Assembly: GCF_030816615.1 (NCBI RefSeq)
Contig: NZ_JAUSYD010000001.1
Coordinates: 2,790,001-2,854,000 of the forward strand
Direction: 5' to 3'
DNA: 64,000 nt
Source: Streptomyces sp. B1I3
Lineage (GTDB): Bacteria > Actinomycetota > Actinomycetes > Streptomycetales > Streptomycetaceae
Shown here: positions 44,489-55,230 of the stretch, piece after piece
Numbering within the stretch: position 1 is the first letter of the stretch
Layout of the letters: each line of letters starts with the position of its first letter
Notes under the pieces: model-generated
What the model was told of the DNA's origin: nothing
Database searches by the model: none
Seen by the model: only the letters and a program-made list of their open reading frames with translations
Translations under genes and position numbers: made by a program

Positions 44489-47440
44489 TCAGCTGCCCTG
44501 GTCCTCGCCCTTCTCACCGGACGCACCGGCGGTCTCCGCCTTGTCCGGCTCATCCGAAGCGCTGCCACCGCTGCCGGGCTTCGGCTGGGCCGCGGCCGCC
44601 CGCTCGAGAGCGTTCTGCAAGGCTTCCTGCGCCTTGCCGTAGCCCGCCCAGTCGTCCTCCTTCAGGGCCGCCTGGCCGTCGGTATAGGCCTTCTGGGCGT
44701 CGGCGATCGCCTTCTTCAGTGCGGCGTCCCCGGTGGCAGGAGGCTCCGTGGTGTCACCCGGGGGCTCGGTCGGCTCCGTGGGCGGGGTGGTCGTGTCGGA
44801 GCCCTCGACCCCGAAGACCGCGTTCAGCGCCTCCCCGAGACTGTTCTCGAAGACGATCTTCGACCCGTAGGACGCGGCGACCTTGCGCAGCAGTGGGTAG
44901 TTCTGCGTGCCACCACGCGTGTACACCGGTTCGATGTAGAGGAAGCCTCCGTCGAGCGGCACCGTCAGCAGGTTGCCGTACTCGATGTCCGAGTCGGTGC
45001 CCTTGAGGTTTCTCACGAACTCGGCGACGTCGTCGTTGCCGTTGAGCTCGCTCTGGACCTGCCCTGGGCCCTTGACGGTCGTGGTGACCCGCAACAGCCT
45101 TATCGTGCCGTAGTCCTTGCCGGCCGCGTCCGCGTCCACCGCCATGAACGCCCCGAGGTCGGGCCGTCCCTTCGGTGTGAACGTCGTGGTCAGAGAGAAC
45201 TTCTGTTCGTCCTGGCCCGGCATCTTCATGCTCAGGTAGTACGGCGGGACGGCCCCGGGCTCCTTGTTGGTGGGGTCGTCCGGCACCTGCCAGGCGTCAC
45301 TGCCGCTGTAGAACTGCGCCGGGTCCTCGACGTGATAGCGCGTGAGCAGCTCCCGCTGGACCTTGAAGAGGTCCTGCGGGTAACGCAGGTGGTCCAGCAG
45401 GTCCTGGGGAATGTCCGACCGTGCCTTCACCGTCCCGGGGAACGCCTTGCGCCAGGTCTTGAGGACCGGGTCCTCGGTGTCCCACTCGTAGAGCTTGACC
45501 TTGCCGTCGTACGCGTCGACGGTGGCCTTGACCGAGTTACGGATGTAGTTGACCTGGTTCTGCTGGGCGACGACCGCACGCTGATTGGTGGTCAGCGAGT
45601 CGGCCGTGGTGTCACCGAGCGTCGTCCGCGAGGCGTACGGGTAACCGTTCGTCGTGGTGTAGGCGTCGACGACCCACTGGATCCGGCCGCCCACGACCGC
45701 CGGATAGGCGTCGCCGTCGATCGTGAGCCAGGGCGCCACCGCCTCGACCCGTTCCTTCGGGGTGCGGTTGTACAGGATCCGCGACCCGTCGCCGATGGCT
45801 CCCGAATAGAGTATCTGCGGCTCGCTGAACGACACGGCGTAGGCCGCGCGGTTGAACGCGTTGGACAGACTGACCCCGCTGTCGCCCTTGTAACTGGTGG
45901 TCTTCTCGCCGTCCTCCTCGTAGTCGAGCTCCTTCTGGGGCCCACCGACGATGGAGTACTGCTGGGTCTTCTCGCCGTAGTAGATGCGCTGCTCGTACTT
46001 CGGCAGTTCACCCGTGGTCGGCAGGCCCGACTCCGTGAAGTCCGGGGAGCCCGCCGGGTTGGTGCCCGTCGTCGTGCCCCGCGCCGCGATGGCGCCGTAG
46101 CCGTGGGTGTACGTGAAGTGGTCGTTGATCCAGTTCCGCTTGGGGAGGCCGTTGAGGTTGAGCTCACGCAGGCCGATGACGGTGTCCTGCTCCTTGCCGT
46201 CCTTGCCCGTGTAGCGGTCGACGTCCAGCGTCTCGGGGAACTGGTAGTAGTTCCTCTTCTGCTGGAGCTGCTGGAAGGCCGGGGAGACGACGTTCGGGTC
46301 CATCACGCGGTAGCTGGCCGCCGCGTCGGCGTCGGCCCGGAGTTTCGCCTCGTCCGAGGTCGTGCTCTTGCCGGAGTAGTCGTCGACCTGGGCGTCGTCG
46401 ATGTCGTAGGCATCACGCGTCGCGTCGATGTTCTTCCGGATGAACGGCGCTTCCTTGGCCTGCTCGTTGGGCTGGACCTGGAACTTCTGCACGATCGCCG
46501 GGTAGAGCCCGCCGATAAGGATCGCCGAGAGCACCATCAGGCCGAAGCCGATGACCGGCAACTGCCAGGTACGACGCCAGAGCGTCGCGAAGAACAGCAC
46601 GGCGCAGATCGCGGCGATGCAGAACAGGATCGTCTTCGCCGGAAGATAGGCATTGGCGTCGACGTACCGCAGACCGGTCCAGTTGTCCGTGGCCTTGAAG
46701 TCGCTGGACTTCACGGCCAGCCCGTAGCGGTCGAGCCAGTACGCCACCGCCTTCAGCGAGACGAAGATGCCGAGCAGCACGGACAGGTGGCCCGTTGCCG
46801 CACCGGTGGCCCGCGCGCCGGGACTGGTGATCCGCAGCCCGCCGTACAGGTAGTGGGTGAGCGCCGCGGCGATCAGCGACAGCACCGCCGCGGCGAAGCC
46901 GAAGCCCAGCAGGAAGCGGTACCACGGCAGGTCGAAGGCGTAGAAGGACACGTCCAGCTTGAACTGTGGGTCCTTCTGCCCGAACGACACGCCGTTGACG
47001 TACATCAGCCACGTACGCCACTGGCCCGAGGCGGACGCCCCGGCGATCAGCCCGACGAGGGCGGTGACGGCGAGCAGCACCCACTTCTTGTACGGGGCGA
47101 CGCTCATCCGGTAGCGGTCAAGGCTCTGCTGCTCCAGCGACATCGCGCTCAGCGGCGGCCGGAGCCGGTGCGCGAGCCAGATGTTCACACCGATGGCGAG
47201 AGCCATCAGCAGTCCGAAGACGAGGAACAGCCCGATCTTGGTCCACAGAGTGGTCGTGAAGACGGACGAATACGCGACGGACCTGTACCAGAGCCAGTCC
47301 GTCCAGAACCCGGCGAACATGACGAAGGCCATGGCGAGAACCGCCAGGACCCCCAGTGTCATGAGCAGGGTACGGACGCGCCGGGACGGGCGGCCGACTC
47401 TGATCCGTGGCCCGGTCGGGCCTCCGCCGCGGTCCGGCAT
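44489..47440 (-). CDS. UPF0182 family large membrane protein
   Basis: 983 residues. Seven hydrophobic segments in the first about 300 (after a basic [11 protein letters not shown] lead), then a large extracellular region (about 310-890) containing the family regions around [18 protein letters not shown] and [17 protein letters not shown]. The acidic Thr/Pro/Glu linker is followed by a charged helical tail. Function unknown; widespread and single-copy in actinobacteria. ATG 47440 ([10 protein letters not shown]) is taken as start; the frame is open to 47518. Divergent from the PPA1309-family gene. Confidence 0.85.
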   Translation of the reverse strand: MPDRGGGPTGPRIRVGRPSRRVRTLLMTLGVLAVLAMAFVMFAGFWTDWLWYRSVAYSSVFTTTLWTKIGLFLVFGLLMALAIGVNIWLAHRLRPPLSAMSLEQQSLDRYRMSVAPYKKWVLLAVTALVGLIAGASASGQWRTWLMYVNGVSFGQKDPQFKLDVSFYAFDLPWYRFLLGFGFAAAVLSLIAAALTHYLYGGLRITSPGARATGAATGHLSVLLGIFVSLKAVAYWLDRYGLAVKSSDFKATDNWTGLRYVDANAYLPAKTILFCIAAICAVLFFATLWRRTWQLPVIGFGLMVLSAILIGGLYPAIVQKFQVQPNEQAKEAPFIRKNIDATRDAYDIDDAQVDDYSGKSTTSDEAKLRADADAAASYRVMDPNVVSPAFQQLQQKRNYYQFPETLDVDRYTGKDGKEQDTVIGLRELNLNGLPKRNWINDHFTYTHGYGAIAARGTTTGTNPAGSPDFTESGLPTTGELPKYEQRIYYGEKTQQYSIVGGPQKELDYEEDGEKTTSYKGDSGVSLSNAFNRAAYAVSFSEPQILYSGAIGDGSRILYNRTPKERVEAVAPWLTIDGDAYPAVVGGRIQWVVDAYTTTNGYPYASRTTLGDTTADSLTTNQRAVVAQQNQVNYIRNSVKATVDAYDGKVKLYEWDTEDPVLKTWRKAFPGTVKARSDIPQDLLDHLRYPQDLFKVQRELLTRYHVEDPAQFYSGSDAWQVPDDPTNKEPGAVPPYYLSMKMPGQDEQKFSLTTTFTPKGRPDLGAFMAVDADAAGKDYGTIRLLRVTTTVKGPGQVQSELNGNDDVAEFVRNLKGTDSDIEYGNLLTVPLDGGFLYIEPVYTRGGTQNYPLLRKVAASYGSKIVFENSLGEALNAVFGVEGSDTTTPPTEPTEPPGDTTEPPATGDAALKKAIADAQKAYTDGQAALKEDDWAGYGKAQEALQNALERAAAAQPKPGSGGSASDEPDKAETAGASGEKGEDQGS

Positions 47441-47567
47441 CTGGAAAGCCAACGTGCGCACCTCGAAGTTCGCGGTCGTGTGAAGCAGGCCCAGCGATCG
47501 TAGAGCCCACCTATGCAACTTACTGAGGCTTTACCTAGTTCCCGTTCCCGGGGCGGAAGGAGGCAGG

Positions 47568-48137
47568 ATGTCGAACATGCCCAACGTTTCCCCCTCAGGC
47601 CCTCCGATGGCCGCGAGTCCACTCACCGTCGCCGTCCTCGAAATCGACGCCTATGCCGCAGGTCTCGGCTGGGACCAGCCCGCCCGGTTGTTCGCCCTTG
47701 TCGACACCGCGCGGCTGCGCGCCCAGGAACCGGGCCTGGCCGCCCAGCTGGGTCTCGACGGCACCTCGTCGACGACCGCCACCCTCACCCCCATCGAGCA
47801 GGAGGAGCTACCCGCCGGCACCGCGCTGGACGAGTTCCTCGCCACGATCGCCTGGCCCGACGCCGTGGTCGGCTGCGCCATGACCGTCGAACGGCTGATG
47901 CTGCCGCCGTCGGCGGAGGCCTCCGTACCGGAAGGCCTGAGTGACACCCAGCTCACCGCGTGGGTCGCCGAGCACCCGGACCGCCAGGAGGTCCGGATGA
48001 CGGTGGCGGTGCTGCGGGACGGGTCCCGGGACTCGGCGGTGCGGCTGCGGGAGAAGGACTCCCCGACCGAGGTCCTGACCGGAGCGGGCCTGGTGCCCGG
48101 CCTGGCCGAAGCGCTCGCGGCCACCTTCGAGTCCTGA
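47568..48137 (+). CDS. PPA1309 family protein
   Basis: 189 residues, cytoplasmic, with the conserved beginning AVLEIDAYAAGLGWDQPARLFALVDTA split over residues 22-48, and PDAVVGCAMTVERLMLPP mid-protein. Family of unknown function, strictly actinobacterial and normally found next to the UPF0182 and YlbL-type protease genes as here. Strong RBS (GGAAGGAGG). Confidence 0.85.
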   Translation: MSNMPNVSPSGPPMAASPLTVAVLEIDAYAAGLGWDQPARLFALVDTARLRAQEPGLAAQLGLDGTSSTTATLTPIEQEELPAGTALDEFLATIAWPDAVVGCAMTVERLMLPPSAEASVPEGLSDTQLTAWVAEHPDRQEVRMTVAVLRDGSRDSAVRLREKDSPTEVLTGAGLVPGLAEALAATFES

Positions 48138-48179
48138 TCCCCCGGCCCTGACTCCGCGGGTCCCGCGGGGGGCCCGGCC

Positions 48180-49268
48180 TCAGCCCGCCGAACAGCTCGG
48201 CAGGCCGGCCGTGTCCCCCGCGCGGATCCTGTCCAGCGACTTCTTCGCGTCGTCGATCGTCTTCACCCGCACCAGGGTGAGCCCGCTCGGAGTGTCCGAG
48301 GCGGCGGCCGCGCAGTTGTCGTCGGGGGTCAGGAAGTACCGGGCCCCCGCGTCCCGCGCGCCGACCAGCTTCATGTTGATGCCGCCGATCGGTCCGACCG
48401 CGCCGGCGTCGTCGATGGTGCCGGTGCCGGCGACGAACGCGCCGCCCGTCAGCTTGCCGGGCGTCAGCTTGTCGATGATGCCCAGGGAGAACATCAGGCC
48501 GGCGCTCGGACCGCCGACGTCGGCGAGCTTGATGTCGATCTCGAACGGGAACGTGTGGTCGGTGCCGGCCTGGATGCCCACGATCGCCCTGTCCTCCGCG
48601 GGTGCCTTCCGCGTGGTGAGGGTGACGTCCTCGGAACCCTGGGGCTCCTTGCCCGCCTTCTCCGCGGCGGCCGCCGCCTTGGCCGGGACGATCGTGAAGA
48701 CGACGTCCTGCCCGGGCTTGTGCTCGGTGACGAGCTTCGCGACGTCCTCGGGCTTCCCGACCGCCGTGCCGTCGACGGCCTTGATCACGTCCCCGGCGTG
48801 CAGCTCGCCCTGGGCGGCGCTGTCCTTGAGGACCGTGGAGACCACGACGCGGGACGTCACGGGGATCTTCAGCTCCTTCAGGGCGGCGACCTTGGCGCTC
48901 TCCTGGGACTGGCTGAACTCCTCGGCGTTCTCCTGCGTCGACTGCTCCTCCGTCTTGCCGTCCGGATAGAGGGTGTCGTGCGGCACGATGACGCTGTCGT
49001 GGGCCAGCCAGCCGTAGACGGCCTCCACGATGTTCATGTCGTAATCCGCGCCGGTGACCCGGACCGTCGTCATGTTGAGGTGTCCGGACGTCGGATAGGT
49101 CTTGTGGCCGGTGATCTGCAGCACCGGCTCGCCACGGGCATCGCCCAGCGTGTTCACCGTCGGGCCGGGAGACATCTCCGCATACGGCACGGGGATCAGC
49201 ACGCCTGCGCAGAGCAGCGCGATCAGGATGAGGGTCGAGGCGAGCATCGTCGCGGTGCGGCGTGGCAT
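48180..49268 (-). CDS. PDZ-containing Lon-like serine protease (YlbL family)
   Basis: 362 residues: one N-terminal membrane helix (TMLASTLILIALLCAGVLIPV), a PDZ domain (about 155-245), then a Lon proteolytic domain with catalytic Ser in VGGPSAGLMFSL and Lys in INMKLVGARDAG. It would be anchored with the protease outside the membrane. Substrate unknown; convergent with the PPA1309 gene. Upstream open frame to 49361 is rejected because it lacks a signal-like start. Confidence 0.88.
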   Translation of the reverse strand: MPRRTATMLASTLILIALLCAGVLIPVPYAEMSPGPTVNTLGDARGEPVLQITGHKTYPTSGHLNMTTVRVTGADYDMNIVEAVYGWLAHDSVIVPHDTLYPDGKTEEQSTQENAEEFSQSQESAKVAALKELKIPVTSRVVVSTVLKDSAAQGELHAGDVIKAVDGTAVGKPEDVAKLVTEHKPGQDVVFTIVPAKAAAAAEKAGKEPQGSEDVTLTTRKAPAEDRAIVGIQAGTDHTFPFEIDIKLADVGGPSAGLMFSLGIIDKLTPGKLTGGAFVAGTGTIDDAGAVGPIGGINMKLVGARDAGARYFLTPDDNCAAAASDTPSGLTLVRVKTIDDAKKSLDRIRAGDTAGLPSCSAG

Positions 49269-49417
49269 GGAACGACAGTACGGGAAGGGCCTGTCAGTGC
49301 ACCGTCGGGGCCGGTCCGTACGGGCAGGAGGTCCGCGGCCGTGGGACGACCGGTTCGGCACCGCCGGTCCGCCGGTCCGCCGGCTGCGCGACAGGACGCG
49401 ACGCGCGACGGGGAGGC

Positions 49418-49447
49418 CGGCACTGTGCGGGTCGGCACTGTGCGGGT
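49418..49447. repeat. 15-bp direct repeat, two copies
   Basis: CGGCACTGTGCGGGT occurs twice head to tail, followed by a diverged third start (TGGCGACTG). Noncoding. Confidence 0.7.
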
Positions 49448-49474
49448 TGGCGACTGCGTACGGCCAACGCTCTC

Positions 49475-49645
49475 TCAGACGGTCTCGGAACCGGAGTGCG
49501 ACTTCTCCATCGCTTCACGGAACCGGGCATAACCGGCGAGTTCGGAGACGTCACCGGCCGTGCGGTTACGGGCCGCCCACCCGCCCCATATCGCCGCGCC
49601 AAGAGCAGCGAAAAGCGGAATCAGAAGCCAAGCGAGTGCTGCCAT
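49475..49645 (-). CDS. Small single-helix membrane protein (56 residues)
   Basis: Starts MAALAWLLIPLFAALG, one membrane helix (residues 4-22, ending WGGWAARNR) followed by a polar tail with GDVSELAGYARFREAMEK. An RBS GGGAGG sits five bases before the ATG and codon use is normal for the region. It is too short for most gene finders. It looks like the short conserved membrane proteins found beside the YlbL-type gene in Streptomyces; function unknown. 206 bases upstream of the protease start on the same strand. Confidence 0.75.
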   Translation of the reverse strand: MAALAWLLIPLFAALGAAIWGGWAARNRTAGDVSELAGYARFREAMEKSHSGSETV

Positions 49646-49773
49646 CACGACCTCCCTAACCCCATGAGCGACCGCAACTGACGATCTGAAGATTAACCAG
49701 GTGCGGAACCCACGCTCGTGGCAGGGGTGCGGTTACGCAAATCGGGGCTGATGACCCCCGGGACGGTTTGCGC

Positions 49774-50235
<462 letters not shown>

Positions 50236-50349
50236 GGGACCATCGTGCCGCACGGCAGCGACATCGCGGAACTGCGTATTCGACCGGCGGATGGCCGGCG
50301 GTCTTGGAGCCTCCTACAGGCGTGACGGCACCTGGGACACGAGGTCCGG

Positions 50350-51492
50350 TCAGAAGCGGCGGCGTGCCTTGCGGGCGCGCCTGACCAGCGCTGCCGTGCC
50401 GAGCAGGGCGACCGTCGCACCCGCGGCACCCGCGGCGGTGGCGTCCTTGCGTCCCAGACGGCGTCCGGCGAGCGTGTGGCGCCCCTCGACCTCTTCCAGG
50501 AGCGCCGCCAGGACGTCCTCGTTGGACCACCGGGGGCGCCATCCCACGTCGTGCAGCCGGCTCACGCTGACCACCCAGGGGTGCATCGTGTAGGCGAGAT
50601 CGCCCGCCGGGGACGGCGTGAGGCCGATCCTGTGCAGCCGGGCCGCGGCACCGAGAGCGACGGCGGACGGCAGTTCCATCCGGCGCACACCGGAGAGCGT
50701 CTCGACCTCCTCCTGCTCGAGCCAGCCGTCGCAGCCGACGGCGAACTCCCCGTCGATCTTCTCGAGCGCGGCGTACTCCAGAGCCGTCACCAGGTCGTCG
50801 ACGTGACAGAACTGCCAGGCCGGGCGTGATCCGGCGACCACCAGGAGCCGCGGTGACTCGAAGTACCGGGTCAGCGCCGTGTCGGTGCCGCCGACGAGGA
50901 CCGCGGGGCGGACCACCGTGACGTTGAGGCCGGGGTGCGCCCGGGGGGCGCGGCGGCCCAGCCGTTCGATCTCCAGCAGGTCCCCGACGCCGGTGGCCTC
51001 CGCCGTGGCGCGCAGTTCGGCGTCCTCGGAGAGCGGCAGGTCGTTGTCCGGCAGCGCGCCGTAGACCATCGCCGAGGTGCACAGCACGACCCTGTGCACG
51101 CCCACGGCCGCGGCCGCGGTCAGCACCGTCTGCGTACCTCGCACGTTGTACGCGGTACGGGCGGCCGGGTCCGTCTCCAGGTCCAGGTCGAGCGCCAGGT
51201 GCACGACGACGTCCGCCCCGCGCAGCTTCTCCGCGATGGCGGGGTCCCGTACGTCCAGGACGTGCCACGTCGCCTCGGAAACCTCCCCCCGGCGCTCGTC
51301 GATGGCGATGACCTGCTTGATCTCGTCGGATGCGGCGAGGTGCGCGGTGAGGAGCTCACCCACGCCGGTGGCGGCGCCGGTGACCGCGACGACGGGGCCC
51401 CGGCTTCTCGAGAGATTTTTCGTGGGCTTGCTTTCGGGCGAGGGGTCGGCCAGGTTTCGCGCTGCGCGAACCTGCGGATCTGGGGAACTCAC
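50350..51492 (-). CDS. SDR-family NAD-dependent epimerase/dehydratase
   Basis: 380 residues: a 30-residue polar lead, then an extended-SDR Rossmann fold starting VVAVTGAATGVGELLTAHL. The usual catalytic Tyr-x3-Lys is not intact: after the Ser strand (CTSAMVYGALPDNDLPLSE) the segment lacks the standard YGxxK. The tail (ATAAGAAGATVALLGTAAL) may be a weak membrane anchor. GTG 51492 with GGAGA upstream. Function not assigned; it precedes moaE on the same strand. Confidence 0.75.
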   Translation of the reverse strand: MSSPDPQVRAARNLADPSPESKPTKNLSRSRGPVVAVTGAATGVGELLTAHLAASDEIKQVIAIDERRGEVSEATWHVLDVRDPAIAEKLRGADVVVHLALDLDLETDPAARTAYNVRGTQTVLTAAAAVGVHRVVLCTSAMVYGALPDNDLPLSEDAELRATAEATGVGDLLEIERLGRRAPRAHPGLNVTVVRPAVLVGGTDTALTRYFESPRLLVVAGSRPAWQFCHVDDLVTALEYAALEKIDGEFAVGCDGWLEQEEVETLSGVRRMELPSAVALGAAARLHRIGLTPSPAGDLAYTMHPWVVSVSRLHDVGWRPRWSNEDVLAALLEEVEGRHTLAGRRLGRKDATAAGAAGATVALLGTAALVRRARKARRRF

Positions 51493-51683
51493 CGGGCGTC
51501 TCCAGCGGTTGTCTTCAGTACGTACCCGAATGACGCGTACGTACCAGGTGGCGTCCATCCTGCCGCAGGCCGGGAGCCGGCGGAGCACTGAGGGCCGTAG
51601 CGGGCTTTGGTGTCTACGCTGGATGGTGATGTCGGGCAGTCGCCGTCGGTTCGAGCCGGCGGCCCTACGAGCCGAGGAAACCC

Positions 51684-53147
51684 GTGAGTGACACCCCATT
51701 CGGATTCGGCCTTCCGCCGGAGGAGCCGGAAGACGGCGACGAAGGCAAGAAGAAGGACCCCACCGGAGGTGGGCAGGGCTCGGGCGGGCCGTCGAACCCG
51801 TTCGGCTTCGGGCCCGGCGCGGGCGGGGACAACCCGTTCGCGGCGATGTTCGGCTCGATGAACCCGAACGACCTGGGGGCGGCCTTCCAGCAGCTCGGCC
51901 AGATGCTGAGTTACGAGGGCGGCCCGGTCAACTGGGACATGGCCAAGCAGATCGCCCGCCAGACGGTTTCGCAGGGCACCCCGGACGGCAGCAAGGACAC
52001 GAGCGTCGGCCCCTCGGAGCGGTCCCCGGTCGACGAGGCTCTGCGTCTGGCCGACCTCTGGCTGGACGGCGTGACCTCGCTGCCCTCCGGCTCGGTCTCC
52101 TCGGTGGCGTGGAGCCGTGCCGAATGGGTCGAGGCGACCCTTCCCGCCTGGCAGCAGCTGGTGGACCCGGTCGCCGAGCGGGTCGGTCTCGCCATGGGTG
52201 ACGTCCTGCCCGAGGAGATGCAGGCCATGGCCGGCCCTCTGATCGGCATGATGCGGTCGATGGGTGGTGCCATGTTCGGCCAGCAGATCGGGCAGGCCGT
52301 GGGCACGCTCGCCGGCGAGGTCGTCGGCTCGACCGACATCGGCCTGCCGCTGGGCCCGGCCGGCAAGGCCGCGCTGCTGCCGCAGAACATCGAGCGGTTC
52401 GGCAAGGACCTGAGCGTGCCGCAGGACGAGGTGCGGCTCTATCTCGCGCTGCGTGAGGCCGCCCACCAGCGGCTCTTCGCCCACGTCCCGTGGCTGCGCT
52501 CCCATCTGTTCGGTGCCGTCGAGGCCTATGCGCGCGGCATCAAGGTCGACACCAGCAAGCTGGAGGACGTCGTCGGCCAGTTCGACCCCACCCAGCCCGA
52601 GCAGCTGCAGGACGCACTGCAGCAGGGCATGTTCCAGCCGGAGGACACCCCGGAGCAGAAGGCGTCGCTGGCCCGGCTGGAGACGGCTCTCGCCCTCGTC
52701 GAGGGATGGGTGGACGCCGTGGTGCACGAGGCGGCGGCGTCCCGGCTCACCTCGGCGGACGCCCTGCGCGAGACGATGCGCAGGCGCCGGGCGTCCGGCG
52801 GACCCGCCGAGCAGACCTTCGCCACTCTCATCGGCCTCCAGCTGCGACCGCGCCGGCTGCGTGACGCGTCGCGGCTGTGGGCCTCGCTCACGGACGCCCG
52901 TGGCGTCGACGGCCGCGACGGCCTGTGGGAGCACCCGGACATGCTGCCGACGGCCCAGGATCTGGACGACCCGGACGGCTTCGTCCACCACGAGCAGCTC
53001 GACTTCTCCGAGCTGGACAAGATGCTCGGCGAGGCGGCCCAGGGGAAGAGTCCGCAGCGGTCGGCCGACGGCGAGCAGGGCGAGAGCGAGGACGGGCCCG
53101 AGGACGGCACCGGCCGCGGTGACGGCAAGGACGACGGCGACCGGTGA
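51684..53147 (+). CDS. Zincin-like metallopeptidase family protein
   Basis: 487 residues. A Gly/Pro/Phe-rich disordered start (1-55) leads to a helical zincin-like domain. The candidate metal site is in the segment ALREAAHQRLFAHVPWL (E-x2-H form), near residues 255-271, of the family called zinc-dependent metalloprotease or coenzyme F420 biosynthesis-associated. The C-terminal 35 residues are highly acidic. GTG start. The stop overlaps the NUDIX gene start (GTGA), so the two are coupled. Proteolysis has not been shown for the family as far as I know. Confidence 0.78.
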   Translation: MSDTPFGFGLPPEEPEDGDEGKKKDPTGGGQGSGGPSNPFGFGPGAGGDNPFAAMFGSMNPNDLGAAFQQLGQMLSYEGGPVNWDMAKQIARQTVSQGTPDGSKDTSVGPSERSPVDEALRLADLWLDGVTSLPSGSVSSVAWSRAEWVEATLPAWQQLVDPVAERVGLAMGDVLPEEMQAMAGPLIGMMRSMGGAMFGQQIGQAVGTLAGEVVGSTDIGLPLGPAGKAALLPQNIERFGKDLSVPQDEVRLYLALREAAHQRLFAHVPWLRSHLFGAVEAYARGIKVDTSKLEDVVGQFDPTQPEQLQDALQQGMFQPEDTPEQKASLARLETALALVEGWVDAVVHEAAASRLTSADALRETMRRRRASGGPAEQTFATLIGLQLRPRRLRDASRLWASLTDARGVDGRDGLWEHPDMLPTAQDLDDPDGFVHHEQLDFSELDKMLGEAAQGKSPQRSADGEQGESEDGPEDGTGRGDGKDDGDR

Positions 53148-53704
53148 GCCTGCACGACGACGCCGTCCTCGTACTCGAGGAGTACGGCGGGCACCGCGGC
53201 CGGGAGCCGCACGGGGAACAGGACGAGTTGCGGCAGACGTATCTGGACCACCTTGCCGCACACCCGGACGGCATGTGGAAGGCGTGCGGGGCGGGGCACC
53301 TGACGGCCAGCGCCCTGGTGGTCGACCCGGAGCGGGGCAGGGTCCTGCTGACGTTGCACAGGAAGCTGCGGATGTGGCTGCAGATGGGCGGTCACTGCGA
53401 GCCCCAGGACGCGACCCTGGTGGCCGCGGCCCTGCGTGAGGCCACGGAGGAGTCCGGCATCACCGGGCTCACCCTGCTTCCCGGCGGCCCGGTCCGGCTC
53501 GATCGGCACCCCATCCCGGCCCCCTGTCACTGGCATCTCGACGTCCAGTACGCGGTCACCGCCCCGGCCGGGGCGGCGGAGCGGATCAGCGACGAGTCAC
53601 TCGACCTGCGCTGGTTCCCGTACGACGAGGTCGCAGAGGTCGCCGACGCCTCCGTCGTGCGGCTGGTGGAGCGGACCCGCGCGCGGCTGGAGCAGGGAAG
53701 CTAG
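53144..53704 (+). CDS. NUDIX hydrolase
   Basis: 186 residues. The NUDIX helix reads ALREATEESGI, matching the REUXEEXGU end of the box. The preceding part, GGHCEPQDATLVAA, departs from the strict G-x5-E spacing, as in a known actinobacterial variant. It probably hydrolyses a nucleoside-diphosphate-linked compound. GTG start coupled to the upstream zincin-like gene. A strong terminator follows. Confidence 0.83.
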   Translation: MSLHDDAVLVLEEYGGHRGREPHGEQDELRQTYLDHLAAHPDGMWKACGAGHLTASALVVDPERGRVLLTLHRKLRMWLQMGGHCEPQDATLVAAALREATEESGITGLTLLPGGPVRLDRHPIPAPCHWHLDVQYAVTAPAGAAERISDESLDLRWFPYDEVAEVADASVVRLVERTRARLEQGS

Positions 53705-53723
53705 ACCGGCCTGGGCACACGGA

Positions 53724-53751
53724 AGGGGCGGCCTCCGAAGAGGCCGCCCCT
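53724..53751. terminator. Bidirectional terminator between NUDIX and AIM24 operons
   Basis: Perfect 12-bp stem AGGGGCGGCCTC with its complement and CGAA tetraloop, followed by CCTGCG. Confidence 0.9.
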
Positions 53752-53763
53752 CCTGCGCGCGGG

Positions 53764-54519
53764 TCAGTTCCAGGCGTTGTCCTGGTTCTGCGCGCGCGCA
53801 CCCTGCTGGCCCACGCCGAACTGCGCCGCCGCGCCCTGGCCGATCTGGGCGTTCTGCGGAGGCAGCACCTCGCTGGGCTGGACGAGGGCGAAGCCCTGGC
53901 CCAGGAAGCTCAGCTCCCAGCCCTCGCCGGTGCTGCCGCGGCGCCGGGTGACACCCGTGGAGTGCGTCTGCGCCTGCATCTGCACCCGCAGTCCGCTCGA
54001 CCAGGCGACGATCGCGTCGGCGTCGGCGTTGACGTACTTCTCCGGGGTGACCTGCATCATCAGCGGCTGGCCGGACGTCATCAGCGCCACCTTGCCGGTC
54101 CCCGAGATGTTGAGCTGGTACTTACCGGTCCCGGAGATCCCGTACTGGCTGTCCACCGCGATGACCTCGGTGTGCAGCGACGAGTCGAGCGCCAGGACAT
54201 AGGCGCTGTCGACCGTCATGCCCTCGTGGGCGACGTCCACCACGTGGATGTGTTGGGCGAGGTTGGCCAGGTAGACCGTGCCCTGACCCGAGCAGCGCAT
54301 CAGGTCGAGGCCCTCGCCCGTGTTCCTGCGGGCACGCCGCTGTCCCTGCGACTGGTACTCGCCGTCGAACTCCATGAGCCCCTGGTAGGCGACCATGGCG
54401 CCCTTGCGGGCGAGGACGTCGTCGTGGCCGGTCAGCGAGACGCGCAGGAGCTGCGGGTTCTGGATGGTGTACCGGTCCTGCGACTGCTGTTCTGTATGGC
54501 TGAAAAGCGGACTCTGCAT
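53764..54519 (-). CDS. AIM24 family protein, third gene of the TerD/AIM24 operon
   Basis: 251 residues forming an AIM24 (DUF124/TRAP-like) beta-sandwich. It begins after a short lead with LRVSLTGHDDVLARKGAMVAYQG and includes GEGLDLMRCSGQGTVYLA and the later GEGWELSFLGQGFALVQPSE. The tail is Gln/Gly/Ala-rich (QIGQGAAAQFGVGQQG). Mitochondrial AIM24 shapes inner-membrane organisation; bacterial roles are undefined. It starts 19 bases after the second AIM24 gene and is likely cotranscribed. Confidence 0.85.
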   Translation of the reverse strand: MQSPLFSHTEQQSQDRYTIQNPQLLRVSLTGHDDVLARKGAMVAYQGLMEFDGEYQSQGQRRARRNTGEGLDLMRCSGQGTVYLANLAQHIHVVDVAHEGMTVDSAYVLALDSSLHTEVIAVDSQYGISGTGKYQLNISGTGKVALMTSGQPLMMQVTPEKYVNADADAIVAWSSGLRVQMQAQTHSTGVTRRRGSTGEGWELSFLGQGFALVQPSEVLPPQNAQIGQGAAAQFGVGQQGARAQNQDNAWN

Positions 54520-54538
54520 GATGTGTCTCTCCCCCCGC

Positions 54539-55219
54539 TCAGTTCCGGACCCGCAGGCGGTCGGTGCTGTCCTCGCTCGGCTGGACGACGACGATGCCCT
54601 CCCCCGAGAAGGCCATCTGGTACGCCTCTCCGCTGCCCCGCCCGATGAGGGAGCTCGCCTTGAAGCTGCGCTTGCCCTTCACCTTGAGGTTGGGCGACCA
54701 CGCGACGAGCGCGTCGGGGTCGACGTACGTCTCGTCCTCTCCGCGGCCGCAGTCGACGACGATCGGTGTGCCGCGCGAGGTGATGGCGACCCACCCCGTG
54801 CCCTGGATGGCGACGTTCCACAAGCCTTGGCCGGCGAACTTGGCCAGGCCCTTGACCCGCTCCACGCCCCAGCTGAGGTGCCCGTCGAAGGCGAGGAGAT
54901 TGGTGCCGTTGACCGACAGCGAGTCGTTGTCGAGATAGATGACGACCACGTCGGCGCCGTAGTCGGCGAGGTAGAGCAGCCCGTCGCCGGCGCACTTCAT
55001 CAGGGGCGCGCCCTCACCGGTGATCCACTGCGCGGCGATCTGGCGGGCGGCGGGAGGATTGGGCTCGTACTGGATGAAGCCCTCGTAGGCCACCATCGAG
55101 CCGGTACGTGCGTAGAGGTCCTGGCCGGAGGCCATGGCGACCTTGAGCATCGTCCGGCCGTGGTTCTCCATCCGGGCCGTGACGGGGGTCGGGGCGAAGC
55201 CCGCGAGTTGCTGGTTCAT
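54539..55219 (-). CDS. AIM24 family protein, second gene of the operon
   Basis: 226 residues, almost only the AIM24 domain, with RTGSMVAYEGFIQYE, GEGAPLMKCAGDGLLYLAD and GEAYQMAFSGEGIVVVQPSE. It is diverged from the third gene, so the three copies are not a recent duplication. Starts 11 bases after the stop of the TerD fusion gene. Confidence 0.87.
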   Translation of the reverse strand: MNQQLAGFAPTPVTARMENHGRTMLKVAMASGQDLYARTGSMVAYEGFIQYEPNPPAARQIAAQWITGEGAPLMKCAGDGLLYLADYGADVVVIYLDNDSLSVNGTNLLAFDGHLSWGVERVKGLAKFAGQGLWNVAIQGTGWVAITSRGTPIVVDCGRGEDETYVDPDALVAWSPNLKVKGKRSFKASSLIGRGSGEAYQMAFSGEGIVVVQPSEDSTDRLRVRN

Positions 55220-55230
55220 TACGGGCTCCC

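Noticed and set aside
44450..47503. 1017-codon plus-strand open frame opposite the UPF0182 gene
   Set aside because: Typical high-GC antisense shadow rich in Arg, Val, Asp and Glu with no domain; the minus strand holds a recognised family.
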